The notes under the pieces were generated by a model. The model was given only the letters and a program-made list of their open reading frames with translations, ran no database searches and was not told the origin of the DNA. A program made the translations under genes and the position numbers. This document shows positions 45,466-56,315 of a stretch of 64,000 nt of DNA, piece after piece; position 1 is the stretch's first letter; the number at the start of each line of letters is the position of its first letter. The stretch comes from Cichorium intybus (taxonomy: Eukaryota; Streptophyta; Magnoliopsida; Asterales; Asteraceae): NCBI GenBank assembly GCA_023525715.1, contig CM042016.1, positions 78,723,382-78,787,381 on the forward strand. Reading direction: 5' to 3'.

Positions 45466-45992
45466 AGGCTCAATTAAATTACACAACCACCGAAAAGGAG
45501 TTACTTGTCGTAGTATTTGCATTGGATAAGTTCAGATCCTACATCTGGGGATCAAAGGTAGTGTTCTATACTGACCACAGTGCTGTTCGACACCTGCTTG
45601 CGAAGGAGTCTAAACAAAGGCTGATCAAATGGATACTTCTCTTGCAAGAGTTCGATGTGGAAATCAAGGACAAGAAAGGAGCAGAAAATGTGGTGGCAGC
45701 TCATCTCTCACGACTGCCAGCAAAAGGGTTAGAAGTTGGAATTAAAGATTTGTTCCCAGATGAGCAGCTGTTGGAGCTCACCGGAGCCCCATGGTACGCA
45801 AATTATGTCAATTTCTTGGCTACAGGAGTTGACAGAGTACTCACTTACAATTTTTACAACCGCCGATCAATTTATCAACACAAGCGGATTCTTCCTTCTC
45901 GGACGGTCAACTGGGAGTTGACCAAGGAATCGGGCATCCTCGAACACTTACAAGATTGGCTGGTGCAAGGGGGTACGAGGAAGGCGAACTAA
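45466..45992 (+). pseudogene. Element A RNase H and remnant of integrase N-terminus
   Basis: After another frame change, RNase H continues with TTEKELLVVVFALDKFRSYI, FYTDHSAVRHLLAKES and IKDKKGAENVVAAHLSRL. It is followed by the linker DLFPDEQLLELTGAPWYANY, which normally leads into the integrase zinc finger. Instead the sequence passes into unrelated residues and stops at 45992. The HHCC finger and the D-D-E core are nowhere in the element, so 1 kb or more of integrase has been deleted. Confidence 0.85.
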
Positions 45993-47071
45993 TTTACACG
46001 TGTCGGGCAATCGAGAATGCAGTTCAAATGGACGAACCCATTTATCGCGAGGTGTTTTTACAATTTCTTGCAAGTTATCACTTTGATGATCAGGCATTAG
46101 GGATTGACACTGAGGAGATGGTCTAATTTGGGTTGGGGAATCACAACCGGAGCTGCAGTTTGAGAGAGTTTGGGTATCGAATTGGGTTATACACATAGGA
46201 GGAGTCGGAGGCACCGGGGTTCGGGCCATTCCACAGGCATGCCAACTATGATGCCGACGATTCCTTTTCACCTGCTGATTACTGGAGCACTATATCATCC
46301 ATGTGGTATCACGAGAATACCGTGCGGGACGGGCTGATGCATTTGTCGGCGCACCGGTTGATATCGACCATGTTTTGGCCTCGTGCGGACGAGGAACGGG
46401 TTTTACCACGTGAGCTACACCTCATGTGGTGTTTGACACGGATGCTCCAGACATGCAACATTCCCTACTTTGTTGCTAGCTACTTCAAGCAGTTGACGGA
46501 CGCGCCATTCAAGTATATAGCTCTCGGTGGTGGACACTATGTGATGAGGCTGGCACAGTCTTACGAGTTGTTATCAGTACACACTACTCGTGAGCTAACA
46601 CTTATTCCGCCAGTCCCCTTTAGTCCACCGACCACCACTTCCCGATATGTTATTTACGTTGATGACGGGATTACATCGGTCGAGCGAGCACCATTCCCAG
46701 TTTTACGAGCCGAACCATCGAAATCCAGGAAGCGATCGCGGGAAACCCTCAGTTTGCCCCAAGGACTCTCTCCTGCCACTATGGAATCCAAATTTTTGGC
46801 TGATGAAGTGAAGGCGGTCCAGCGAGCCATGCACACCCACAAATTAGAACACATGGTTCAAGCAATGGCAATGCACGAGGTTGACCGGCGTACGAGGAAT
46901 ACACATACACAGCTTCTTTGGCTGTCAGAATGTGTAATAAATTTCATCAACGGGTCCTAAAACCCCATTCCGAGACCTCAGCCACCAACTATTGAAGAAG
47001 AAGACGAGCCCATGGAGGAAGAGGAGGTAGATGCAGAAGAAGGGGAATATGATGACACCACCAACAATTAA
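45993..47071 (+). pseudogene. ATHILA-family C-terminal ORF of element A
   Basis: The region downstream of pol where Athila elements carry an extra ORF. From about 46020 the frame reads REVFLQFLASYHFDDQALGI and FGYRIGLYT with stops (near 46123 and 46195), then an open 219-residue part (46301-46960) with LMHLSAHRLISTMFWPRADE, LHLMWCLTRMLQT and ALGGGHYVMRLAQSY, which I recognise as the ATHILA ORF1-type domain. After TAA at 46958 the same frame goes on with the acidic tail PPTIEEEDEPMEEEEVDAEE to TAA 47069. In Athila this region is sometimes called env-like, but I see no signal peptide or membrane helix here. Function unknown. Confidence 0.8.
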
Positions 47072-48296
47072 GGGTAGTGTGATTATTTTGTTAGTTAAGT
47101 TGCTTTGTTTGAATTTTAGTTTAGTTGTATTTTGAACATTTAGTAGTAATTTTTAGGATTTCAATGTTCTAGTATGTGAATAAGCCTTTGAGCATTAGGA
47201 AAAAGTAATAAAATTATGTAATTCTTTGTTGGACAACTTTTTACGAGTGTTTGAATATGGCTTAAATTTTTGAAATTACCGCGTTGCGGAGGCCTTATCG
47301 TACGCGCCGCGGTCATTTCCAACATGACGAAACCAAGGACACCTCGTAATTACCGCAACGCGCGCATTTCCATCACGCGCCGCGGCCATCTACAACACAT
47401 AAAAATTGATTGTTGTATATTTTCTTTTAGCATTTGTTTTTCTGTTTGCATTTAATGTTTTTTGTAAGTTATGCATGTAATACCAAATGGAGGAGTTGTT
47501 TCAAGCAAGTGTGGGGTCATCGTGCCCCCTCCACTTGCCTTGACCACCGGCGTGTTTCACTGTTGCGCTACAACTCCTAAATTCTAAGTCGAGGACTTTT
47601 GTTCGTGTTTTTGTACCTATGACAATCGAGCAATCTACCGTCTAAAGGGATAACTATTTCTCCCTAGTTTTGAAATTTTTTATATACAACGGGGACGTTG
47701 TACGGTTTTAAGTGTGGGGTGTGGACGGTCGAAATAGTGTTTTTTTTGAAATTTTTGCGGGAAATGAGTAAATTTCAAAATTTGTAGCAATTTTTTCAAA
47801 ATTTTTAATAGGTTGTAATTTTGAAACGAATAGTTTATGAATGTTTATAGCATTGGTATTTTTCAAGAAATATTGTGTAGTTGTTATCATGCTATTGGTT
47901 TAGTCAAATAAGTTGAGTTTTAAGAGTTAGAAGATTGGAGTGTTTTAGGATTGGAATTTAGGAAGGGACTGTCAATCAGTGGCCTTTGTTGTTCGAGCCG
48001 GTAGGTCTACAATTGGTGGGCCTTATGCACCATACCACCTAAGATCGTCTGTTCTGGGATGGTATTTCTGAAAGCTTGCTACACGGACAACATCGAAAGT
48101 CATGGACAATTCTTTAATGGCCTTTAGAATCTGAATGAGTACGAACACTTCATTATGGACAGAAAATTTGTAATCAATGGTTCTTCAGAAAGTCATGAAT
48201 TCCATAGGATATTTCGATTATGTTTTTACAAACTATTTCACTCTAACTCCTGAGGCAATAAGCTTTGAAATTGAGGCAATAAGCTTTGAAATTGAA
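47072..48296 (+). other. 3' noncoding region of element A
   Basis: Contains two related GC-rich blocks (ACCGCGTTGCGG..GCGCCGCGGTCATTTCC at 47278-47322 and ACCGCAACGCGC..GCGCCGCGGCCAT at 47351-47391), the Athila-typical phrase CAAGTGTGGGGTC (47506) and, just before the LTR remnant, a direct repeat GAGGCAATAAGCTTTGAAATT (48252 and 48273). The left part of the 3' LTR should start in this region but is absent; no TGACAACGCC is seen. No gene. Confidence 0.6.
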
Positions 48297-49072
48297 CACA
48301 AGGGCGCGACGCGCTGACTCAGCAATGAGGCGGTGGAGAAGATTCAAATGCCGAAGAAACGGGGATAAACCAGCACGTGCGCTGCGGAATCTAAGTGCGC
48401 GCGACGCGGTCTTTTATTTTTCAAAACTATAAATAGAGGGTTCTAGGTCAAAAAATGCAGCAAAGACCTGGCATAGGAACGACCCTTAAGGCTTCTTTGA
48501 CTCCGAGTTTCAGTTTTCAGCAACCATAATTGGTATTTTATGTTTTTCTCTTTTAATTTTCAATTAGCTTAGTAGCTTTGGTAGCTTTGGCTAGTGTTAT
48601 TGGGTGTGACAACCATTGGCATTAGTTCTTAGTTTCTGAATTTTATGTTTTCTGTTTTGGAACAAGTGGATCTGAGTTTTTAATAATTAATCATTCGGTT
48701 AGTGTTAAATGCTCTTTTTATGGTTTTTATGCTCTTGGATGCAATTGGATGTTTGAATGTGTGATTGTGTTGATTTGATCTTGATTACCTCTGAATTATA
48801 CTTCTGATTTCATTAAGTGATTAGGGTTAGTTATTGGTTTTGGTTCTAGTTTAGTTGATGCTTGAGTTGGAATTGTTGGATGTTTGTGATTTTGGAATTG
48901 TTTTTGGTAAAAGTTGGAAACTAGATCATCTGGCTGTAGAGTGACACTACAGTTGGTAATCTGTTGCCTACCTTGACCACGTAACTCCTGTGGATCGACC
49001 CTGACTACCGCTATACTAGTGTGTGTTAGGTTTATTTTACTATTTTGACCGCACGACGACCTAGGCGTGTCA
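48297..49072 (+). repeat. 3' LTR of element A, left end truncated
   Basis: From CACAAGGGCGCGACGCG to CTAGGCGTGTCA, with TATA box TATAAATA at 48428-48435 and the motif TAGAGTGACACTACAGTTGG near 48938. It matches the 5' LTR only over 5306-5476, because the 5' LTR has lost its right part and this one its left part. GGTCA follows. Confidence 0.85.
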
Positions 49073-49077
49073 GGTCA
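49073..49077. repeat. Target-site duplication of element A, right copy (GGTCA)
   Basis: Pairs with 5091-5095. The T1 protease frame continues directly to its right. Confidence 0.9.
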
Positions 49078-49754
49078 TCACTGGCTATGTTAAAAATATC
49101 AAAATCCACAGAGTATACGTGGATGGTGGAAGTGCTGCTGATATCATACAAGAACACTGCTTCAAGTTACTACCACAACTTATAAAAGATGAACTGAAAC
49201 CCGCCAGAGGGCGACTCATAGGGTTTACGGGCCATATCATATGGCCAATTGGAACCATTCCTTTGCCTTTTACTCTGAGAAGCTTTGACGAAAAACTCCA
49301 CAAGACTATGCTCATTGAGTTCGTTGTTGTACGGGCACCCTCAGAACACAATATGATTTTGGGACGCCCAGGACTTTTGAAGTTTAGGGCGGTGGCATCT
49401 ACAGTACATGGCTTTCTCAAGTTCAGAGCACCGGGCGGAGTAGCCTGTGTTATGGCTGCCAACCCCCAGACTCTGAGCTGCTGTCAGATCATGCAACCAA
49501 AAGACATCATCAGACCGACTAAGAAAGCTAGAAGAGAAGAACCAAGCGACAAAGAAATGATTAACCAAGACTACCCAGAGCAGTCGGTCCGGATTAGCAC
49601 CATCTTGCCTGTAGCTACAAGAGAAAAAGTAATTACCCTCCTAAAACAATACAAACATGTATTCGCATGGGAGCCTGCAGACATGGTAGGAGTACATAGA
49701 AACGTCATAGAGCACAATTTGAATGTCAAACCTGGAAGCAGCACGATCAAATAG
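49078..49754 (+). pseudogene. T1 aspartic protease region of Pol
   Basis: Second part of the T1 protease region, resuming after A: VYVDGGSAADIIQEHCFKLL with the DGGSA catalytic motif, GRLIGFTGHIIWPIGTIPLP and SEHNMILGRPGLLKFRAVAS. It runs on into the RT N-terminal linker (YKHVFAWEPADMVGVHRNVI). It ends in TAG at 49752-49754, after which the same frame continues into RT. T2 has the same blocks at 13392-12826. Confidence 0.9.
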
Positions 49755-52700
49755 AAAAAGAGGGGCCAGGCAGGTGAACGGAATATGGCGATCAATGCAG
49801 AAGTATCCAAATTAGTCGCGGCAGGGATACTTAGGGAAGCCATTTTTCCTGACTGGATTGCTAACCCGGTGATGGTCAAGAAACATGATGGAAGTTGGAG
49901 GATGTGTATAGACTATACATATTTAAATAAAGCCTGCCCCAAAGATTGCTATCCCCTGCCGGAGATAGATCAAAAGGTGGAATCACTACAGGGTTTTCAA
50001 TGGAAATGTTTTCTAGACGCATATAAAGGTTATCACCAGATACAGATGAGGAAAGAGGATGAAGAAAAAACGGCATTCTACACTGACCGAGGAACATTCT
50101 GTTACAAAAAGATGCCTTTTGGATTAAAGAATGCAGGGGCAACTTATCAGCGACTGGTAGACCAGTTATTTCGCAATCAAATCGGACGCAACATCGAAGT
50201 CTACGTCGATGACAAGGTAATTAAAAGCTTGGACGAAACTGCATTGTTAACAAACATAGAAGAAACATTAAAAACGTTGGAACAAGCGAAGATGAAATTA
50301 AACCCAGCGAAGTGTGTTTTTGGCGTAGAAGAAGGCCACTTTCTGTGATATTACGTAACGAATCAGGGCATCCTCCCCAACCCTGCGAAGGTACAAGACG
50401 CTCTCGAGACCAAGCCCCCGATTACGTTAAAAGAGATGCAAGGCTTAAATGGAAAGTTAACAGCATTGGGATGCTTCATTGCAAAATCAGCAGAGAAGGC
50501 TTTGCCACTCTTCAATACATTGAAGGGTGAAGTCAACAAAGATGGATTCAAATGGACAACCGCAGCTGACGAAGCCTGGCAAAACCTTAAGCAAGCATCG
50601 AGCAATTTACCTATGCTTGCCAGCCCTATCCCAGGGAAATCCTGTCTATATACTTATCCGCATCACATGATGAATAAATCTCAGCGGTACTGGTAGTTGA
50701 AAGAGGCAACACGCAAATCCCAGTATACTTTATTAGCCGAGCACTCCAAGGTCCAGAGGTCAATTATCCGATGCTCGAAAAGCTGGTGCTAGCACTCATG
50801 CATGCTGCCAGACGCCTCCGTCGATATTTTCAGGCACACCATGTTGAAGTCCTCACTGGCCAGCCACTCAAGCAAATTCTTTTAAAACTGGAAAATTCAG
50901 GACAATTGGCCAAGTGGGCTATAGAACTGGGGGAACACGCCATTACTTATCGACCTCGAATAGGTATTAAGGCACAAGCTCTGGCAGACTTCCTCATTGA
51001 AATTCATGAGCAGCTACCTCTAAGAACACCAGTTGTTACGAACTCCCCTACCATGGAACAACCGTGTGAGTGGACCCTGTTTACCAATGGAGCAGTCGGG
51101 AAGGAAGGGTCAGGAGCAGGGTTAATTTTGAAAAGCCCTCAAGGCGAGGAAATTACATATGCACTGCGGTTTGACTTTCGAACATCAAATAATGAAGCGG
51201 AGTATGAAGCCTTATTGGCAGGGCTGCGACTGGCAATTGAGAACGGGGCAAAACAAGTAGCAGCTTTGAGTGACTCATTGTTAGTAACAAACCAGATAAA
51301 CGGTCGGTATGAAGCCAGAGACAAGCGAATGTAGAAGTATATGGACACAGTCCAAAAGTTAACGAGATCTTTCGACAGTTTTTCAATCAAACAAATTCCC
51401 CGGCCAGAGAATAGAAGGGCTGACGCCCTAAATAAACTAGCATCTACGTCATTTGACCATTTAACCAAGAAGGTATTGGTCGAAGTATTGCCTGAAAGCA
51501 GCATAGAAGAAAAACAAGTTAACGAGACAACAAAAGAGAAGACAACCTGGAGCACACCATACATGGAATACCTCCAATATGGAACACTACCAGAGGATGA
51601 GGCGGAAGCACGCAAGATCAGAGTTAAAGCTCCTAACTTCACAATTATCAAAGGAACCCTTTACAAAAAGGGTACTTAACTCCTTGGCTAAAGTGCATAA
51701 CGAAAGAAGAAGGATGTCGCGTACTAGAGGAAATACATTCAGGCTTGGCAGGGGCCCACGAGGGGGCTCGAGCGTTAACGGGTAAAGTCCTGCGAATGGG
51801 ATTCTACTGGCCTGATATCCATTCCGACACGTCGGAGATGACACGCAAATGTGTGGAATGCCAAACCTTCTCTCCAATCCAGAATCTACCGGCAGCTCCT
51901 TTGACAAGCATAACAAGCCCCTGGCCGTTCTTCCTATGGGGAATCGATATTGTTGGATCGTTCCCGGAAGCTCCTGGCAATGTAAAGTTTCTAACTGTTG
52001 CGGTTGACTATTTTACTAAGTGGGTAGAGGCTGAGCCGATAGCCTCCATAACGGGGCGTGACATCATTAAGTTCATGTGGAAGAGCATACTCACCAGGCT
52101 TGGCACCCCACAGATATTGATTAGTGATAATGGACTGCAATTCGCCGAAAACCCATTCCGTGGGTGGTGCGAAGAAAGGCAAATCCGGCAACAGTTCACG
52201 TATGTTGCTCACCCACAGGCTAACGGCCAGACGGAAGTTACCAATCGCACCATTGTGAACGGAATCAAGAAACGGCTTGGAAAAGCCAAGGGAGATTAGG
52301 TGGAAGATCTGCCAAGCGTCCTTTGGTCCTATCGTGCTACTCTGAGAACCAGCACTCAAGAAACACCGTTTAGCCTTGTAAAGGGAACGAAATCCATGCT
52401 CCCACCGGAACACTCAATAACCTCTCTACGAATTTCTGCCTTTACTCCTGAAAGAGCAGAGGAAGATCTCAGGCACAGCTTGGACTTGCTGGAAGAAAAG
52501 CGCGAACTTGCCAGCATAAGGCAGGCAAGGTACAAGTCTAATACTGAAAGGTACTACAACAGGCGGATAAAGGGAAGAGCATTTAAAGTGGGAGACCTAG
52601 TACTACGAAAAATCGAAGTTTGCCACGCCCAGCCAAGAGGGAAGTTAGGACCGACTTGGGAAGGTCCAAACAAGGTGGTGGAAGCACACCGAAATGGGGC

Positions 52701-52779
52701 ATACATGTTGGAAACCATGGACGGCAATCCAATACCAAGAACGTGGAACGTCCAGAACTTGAAGAGTTTCCACTTTTAG
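49755..52779 (+). pseudogene. T1 pol: RT, RNase H, archaeal-type RNase H, integrase
   Basis: In order: RT with RMCIDYTYLNKACPKDCYPL and YVDDKVIKS (about 50206; the second residue after DD differs from T2), stopped by TGA 50346 but continuing in frame; classical RNase H, with a frame change near 50640, and EKLVLALMHAARRLRRYF; archaeal-type RNase H with LFTNGAVGKEGSGAGLIL and NNEAEYEALLAGLRLA, where the first catalytic Asp is replaced by Asn (T2 has TDG); TAG 51332; frame change near 51670; integrase with FYWPDIHSDTSEMTRKCVEC, GIDIVGSF, ISDNGLQF, QANGQTEVTNRTIV (catalytic D-D-E all present) and TAG 52297 in place of a Trp codon; GPY-type end LGPTWEGPNKVVEAH to TAG 52777. Clearly dead but complete in length. 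Confidence 0.92.
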
Positions 52780-53014
52780 AAATAAAAACAACATAGCACG
52801 AGTTACGACAACGGCAAGCCTCTCTCTCTTTTTTGTTTTCTCCTCTAACGGATGTAATAGGCTAATTTTGCAAGGAACCGAGTTCCAAAATCGTTAAGTG
52901 TATGACATTTATGTTTACATGTGTTGTCAAAAGACAAATTGGTTGGACTGATCACCCAACCAAAAGTCAACTCATACATATCCATCATCACAAACTACAA
53001 CTTAATCAGCATTT

Positions 53015-53530
53015 CATACAAATGGCCGAGCACCATCCGTATTAAGTCTCGACTTAATACAAATTGCCGAGCACTATCTATGCTATGTTTCAAAACTTTA
53101 CAAATGGCCGAGCACCATCCGTATTAAGTATCGTCAAAACTCTACAAATGGCCGAGCACCATCTATACTAAGTTTCAAAACTCTACAAATGGCCGAGCAC
53201 CATCCGTATTAAGTCTCGACTTAATACAAATGGCCGAGCACCATCTATGCTAAGTTTCAAAACTTTACAAATGGCCGAGCACCGTCCGTATTAAGTCTCG
53301 ACTTAATACAAATGGCCGAGCACCATCTATACTAAGTTTCAAAACTCTACAAATGGACGAGCACCATCTGTATTAAGTCTCGACTTAATACAAATGGCCG
53401 AGCACCATCCATACTAAGTTCAAAACTTTACAAATGGCCGAGCACCATCCGTATTAAGTCTCGACTTAATACTACTAAGTTTCAAAACATTACAAATGGC
53501 CGAGCACCATCCATACTAAGCTTCAACCTA
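53015..53530. repeat. 41-bp tandem array in the 3' region of T1
   Basis: The word ACAAATGGCCGAGCACCATC recurs with starts of ATGGCCGAG (or variants) at 53022, 53063, 53104, 53148, 53189, 53230, 53271, 53312, 53353, 53394, 53434 and 53496, about twelve monomers with a period of 41 bp. Two alternating halves, one with CCGTATTAAGTCTCGACTTAAT and the other with CTATACTAAGTTTCAAAACTTT, suggest an 82-bp higher-order unit. The array lies between the pol stop and the antisense gene, as in T2, but the sequence is unrelated to the T2 array. Confidence 0.93.
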
Positions 53531-53779
53531 ACGCGAATAACTAAGCACTACTTGCATTACAACCAAGTACTGAATACACAACCAAACATCGCTTAAATCA
53601 AAAACAACTTGCAAATCAAATTAACCAAACAAAGGCAAGAAACAAAGGCAGAAGCCTATCCATCAGCTAGAGAAGAAAAATATCTGTTCACAACCATTAT
53701 AAACCAACCAAACACAACAAGAAATAGTCTAAAATATCCAACCAGTTACAACCACATCGAAAAACCAAATCCAATAAAC

Positions 53780-56039
53780 TTATCCATCCGCCTCCACTTT
53801 CAGCAATTCCTTCAGACAATCCACTCCAAGCTGCCCTAAATTCAACAACCCCGCATAATCAAGGGTCGCAAACTCCTCCATGGCATGGTCCATTTCCCTA
53901 GCACAATCGGAGGCTGAGCTCCCCTCTCCAGTATCTGGGCCACCGATCTTCAGCTCTTGGCGGAGACCACGGCGACCTGCCTCCTCGCCAGCTACATAAC
54001 TTGCCGACGAATACGATGAATCCCATGCACAAACTCAGGAACCAAAAACACTTTTTCCACAATCCTAACAGCACCCTCTTCCACCATCCACCTCAAATCA
54101 TTTCCCATTTTCTCCAAGGCAGCATCCTTCTCTTCCAAGACGCGATCCTTCTCGCAAAATTCAGCATCAACATTCTCCGAACAAATCATTAAGGCCTCAT
54201 TATCCTGACCAAGTTTCTCCAATTTTTCCCGGGTACCAGCCAATTGTTCTTCCACTGATATCTTCTCTGCAACCAACAACTCGCACTTATGATCGACTTG
54301 GCGAGCAGCAGCCTCCAAGCGAGCAATTTGGGCCTGCAACTCCACATTTAATGCACGCAAGCGCGCATTCTCTGCCAAATCATTACGGGCCTCAAGCTTT
54401 AAAGATTCTTGGAGTGAGGAAGAGGCTGACAGACGCTCTATCCTCTTTACTGTAGCTGCCAGATAGTACGCAGATTGGGCAGAGGCAAATCTCAAAGTGT
54501 TAACTAAGTTATCGTATGAAAAGTTTTCCATCTTCGCCTCAGCTGCTGGAGGAAACGCGTGGAGCGCGAAATCAACAGCATTTTCCTGGGAAACAAGCGA
54601 GGACCATTGACAAGTTTCCACTCTGGGACAAACGGTAAAGATGAAAAGTTAGTCCAAACATGGGTGTCTAAAGCCGCACCCCCGCCACCACCAGCCCCAA
54701 ATTCATCTCCCCCGCCCATACCAGACTCATCTCTACCCCCAATATTAAACTCACCACCAGCAGCATCTCCCAAACTCCCTGTACTGCCAGAACCAGATAA
54801 GATCTTTGGGTCAAACGACAGTTGCTCCTCCTGATCCCCAGCACTCCCAGACCCCGTTGGGACATTTTTCTCACCAACTTTCGCCTCCTCATCATCTGGG
54901 ATTCTGATTATTCCCAAATCATCCTGTTTCAAATTGTTCAATAATTGACGACAGCTTACTCTCCTGATCAACCTTGTTTCTGGGGGATTCTCCGGGCCCT
55001 CCAGCGACTCCCACGCCATTTTCCTCTTGCTCGCCAGTTGAGCAGACCCCCTTAAAATACCCTCTTTACTATCTCGGACTGACTCCAAAGATCCCTCATG
55101 GTCGCCTTTCAAAAGACCTTCTTTCCCAGCTTTCTCCTCCTCTGAGTCCTGTATCTCCTTGGCCCACGCAGCAACATCCAGATTCCGGAAAGCAAACGGC
55201 GCAGCCACCTTGTCAACCAAATCAACTTCACGATACTTCAGCTCTCCTTTCCCCCATTCCTTAGCAAGAATGTCCTCGAAACACACTTTACACGGACTAT
55301 CTGCAAGTGGAAAAACAATATAAAGAGAAATCAAAGACAGATCAACAAAGAAGGGAAAAGAAAGGGAGAAATAGTGCATACTCTTCCACAGCACATAAAA
55401 CTCCGGCATCTTCCCTCGCATACGCCATGATGTACTCAAACCCCCACCAGCCAATATGTACTCAGGAAATTCCTCTGGAACGACACGAAAACCGTTTAGG
55501 GTTTTCACCACCTGCTCTTGATGAGGATACAATTTAGGGATTTGGTTAGAAGTCGCGCCAGTTCGGTGATATCTGGCTCCAACGCGAGAAGCATTCACGC
55601 AAAGCCATCTATCTTGCAAGTGCTTGGGTGAATACTTGGGTTCTGGGATCAGTGTATGAACGGTGGTCCTCCTATAATAGGCATAATTTTCCCTGGACGT
55701 AGCAAAGCGAAAGTAATGTTTAAACACGAAAAAGTCAGGAACGATGCCCAAACTGCGACATAAAAGCTCAAAATCCACTATTTTGTTAACAGAGTTCGGC
55801 GTCAGTTGGTGTAGGCCAACACTGTTACGACGAAGGACTTCATCCATGAAATCCGACATCGGAAGACGGTATCCGGCATCGAAAGTCTTCAAGTAAATAC
55901 CATTTTTCCCTCAGGAGGCAGCGAAAACCCTACATCGGCATTGGGAACAAGAACCCCATATTCAGGTTGAAAGTGGTACCATTCAACTAGCGGGCCATAA
56001 ACATCATCAGGGACTTCTTGACGATCGTTATCTTCCATC
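53780..56039 (-). pseudogene. Antisense extra gene (aORF) of Tat element T1
   Basis: Minus-strand gene between T1 pol and the 3' LTR. ATG at 56039 (MEDNDRQEVPDDVYGPLVEW). Exon 1 to 55382 holds the putative gypsy-type transposon domain: KTFDAGYRLPMSDFMDEVLR, FELLCRSLGIVPDFFVFKHY and FPEYILAGGGLSTSW. An 81-nt GT-AG intron (55381-55301, phase 1) is followed by exon 2: ELKYREVDLVDKV, an acidic and Gly-rich middle, FPPAAEAKMENF, FASAQSAYYLAA, then about 130 residues of coiled coil (LNVELQAQIARLEAAARQ, EKDRVLEEKDAALEKMGN) and the tail TLDYAGLLNLGQLGV to TAA 53780-53782. One-base losses break it near 55915, 54595 and 53995. All blocks match T2 (6492-8728). Function unknown; a nuclear or particle-associated accessory protein is a guess. 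Confidence 0.85.
55301..55381 (-). other. Probable intron of the T1 antisense gene
   Basis: On the minus strand TGGAAGA|GTATGCAC and TTGTTTTTCCACTTGCAG|ATAG, 81 nt with a pyrimidine-rich end, phase 1. The length is a multiple of three and the segment has no stop, so it could also be read through; the T2 intron at the same site (85 nt with a stop) argues for splicing. Confidence 0.7.
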
Positions 56040-56315
56040 TTTGGGGAGGAAGGAGAAGAGGGGAGGAAGACGACAATGAAAATATGGAAACAAGTAAGAG
56101 AAGTGGAATGTAAAAAAGGAATCGGAGAAACACTAAAAAGGTAATATAAAGATGAAGAAAAGCGGGAAATTGGAAAATGCCCCTAATGATGAAAACGGAT
56201 TAGTCACGTCAACCATAATGACGCCAATTTTCTTGGAAAGCGAACCGCCGCTTCTCAGTCTTGAAAGTCAAGGCTAGACTACGTCATCACATTGACTACC
56301 AAGACTGGGGGGACT
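56040..56315 (-). promoter_or_regulatory. Promoter and leader of the T1 antisense gene; T1 polypurine tract
   Basis: On the minus strand a TATA-like CTTTATATTAC (56141-56151) lies about 109 nt before the ATG at 56039, with a CT-rich leader (CTTCCTCCCCTCTTCTCCTT). At the other edge, 56301-56315 reads AAGACTGGGGGGACT, the polypurine tract of T1 just before its 3' LTR. Confidence 0.6.

Larger units (their letters stand above)
5096..49072 (+). mobile_element. Athila-clade Ty3/gypsy element A, inserted in T1
   Basis: A + strand element with LTR ends TGACAACGCCTAG (5096) and CTAGGCGTGTCA (49072), flanked by GGTCA duplications in T1 protease. Internal parts in order are gag (33801-35978), protease, RT, RNase H and an ATHILA-family C-terminal ORF (to 47071). 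Its integrase core is missing. It has taken two later insertions: T2 in its 5' LTR/gag region and the copia C2 in its protease region. The rest of its 5' LTR, its primer-binding site and the start of gag are missing around T2, so a deletion accompanied or followed that event. Without insertions about 8 kb remain. Confidence 0.88.

Noticed and set aside
45993..46960. Calling the ATHILA-type ORF an envelope protein.
   Set aside because: No signal peptide, transmembrane helix or glycoprotein-like cysteine pattern is visible; the ATHILA domain name is safer.
53015..53530. Regularly spaced repeats that at first sight resemble a CRISPR array.
   Set aside because: Whole 41-bp monomers repeat head to tail without unique spacers, in a plant retrotransposon; it is an ordinary tandem array.
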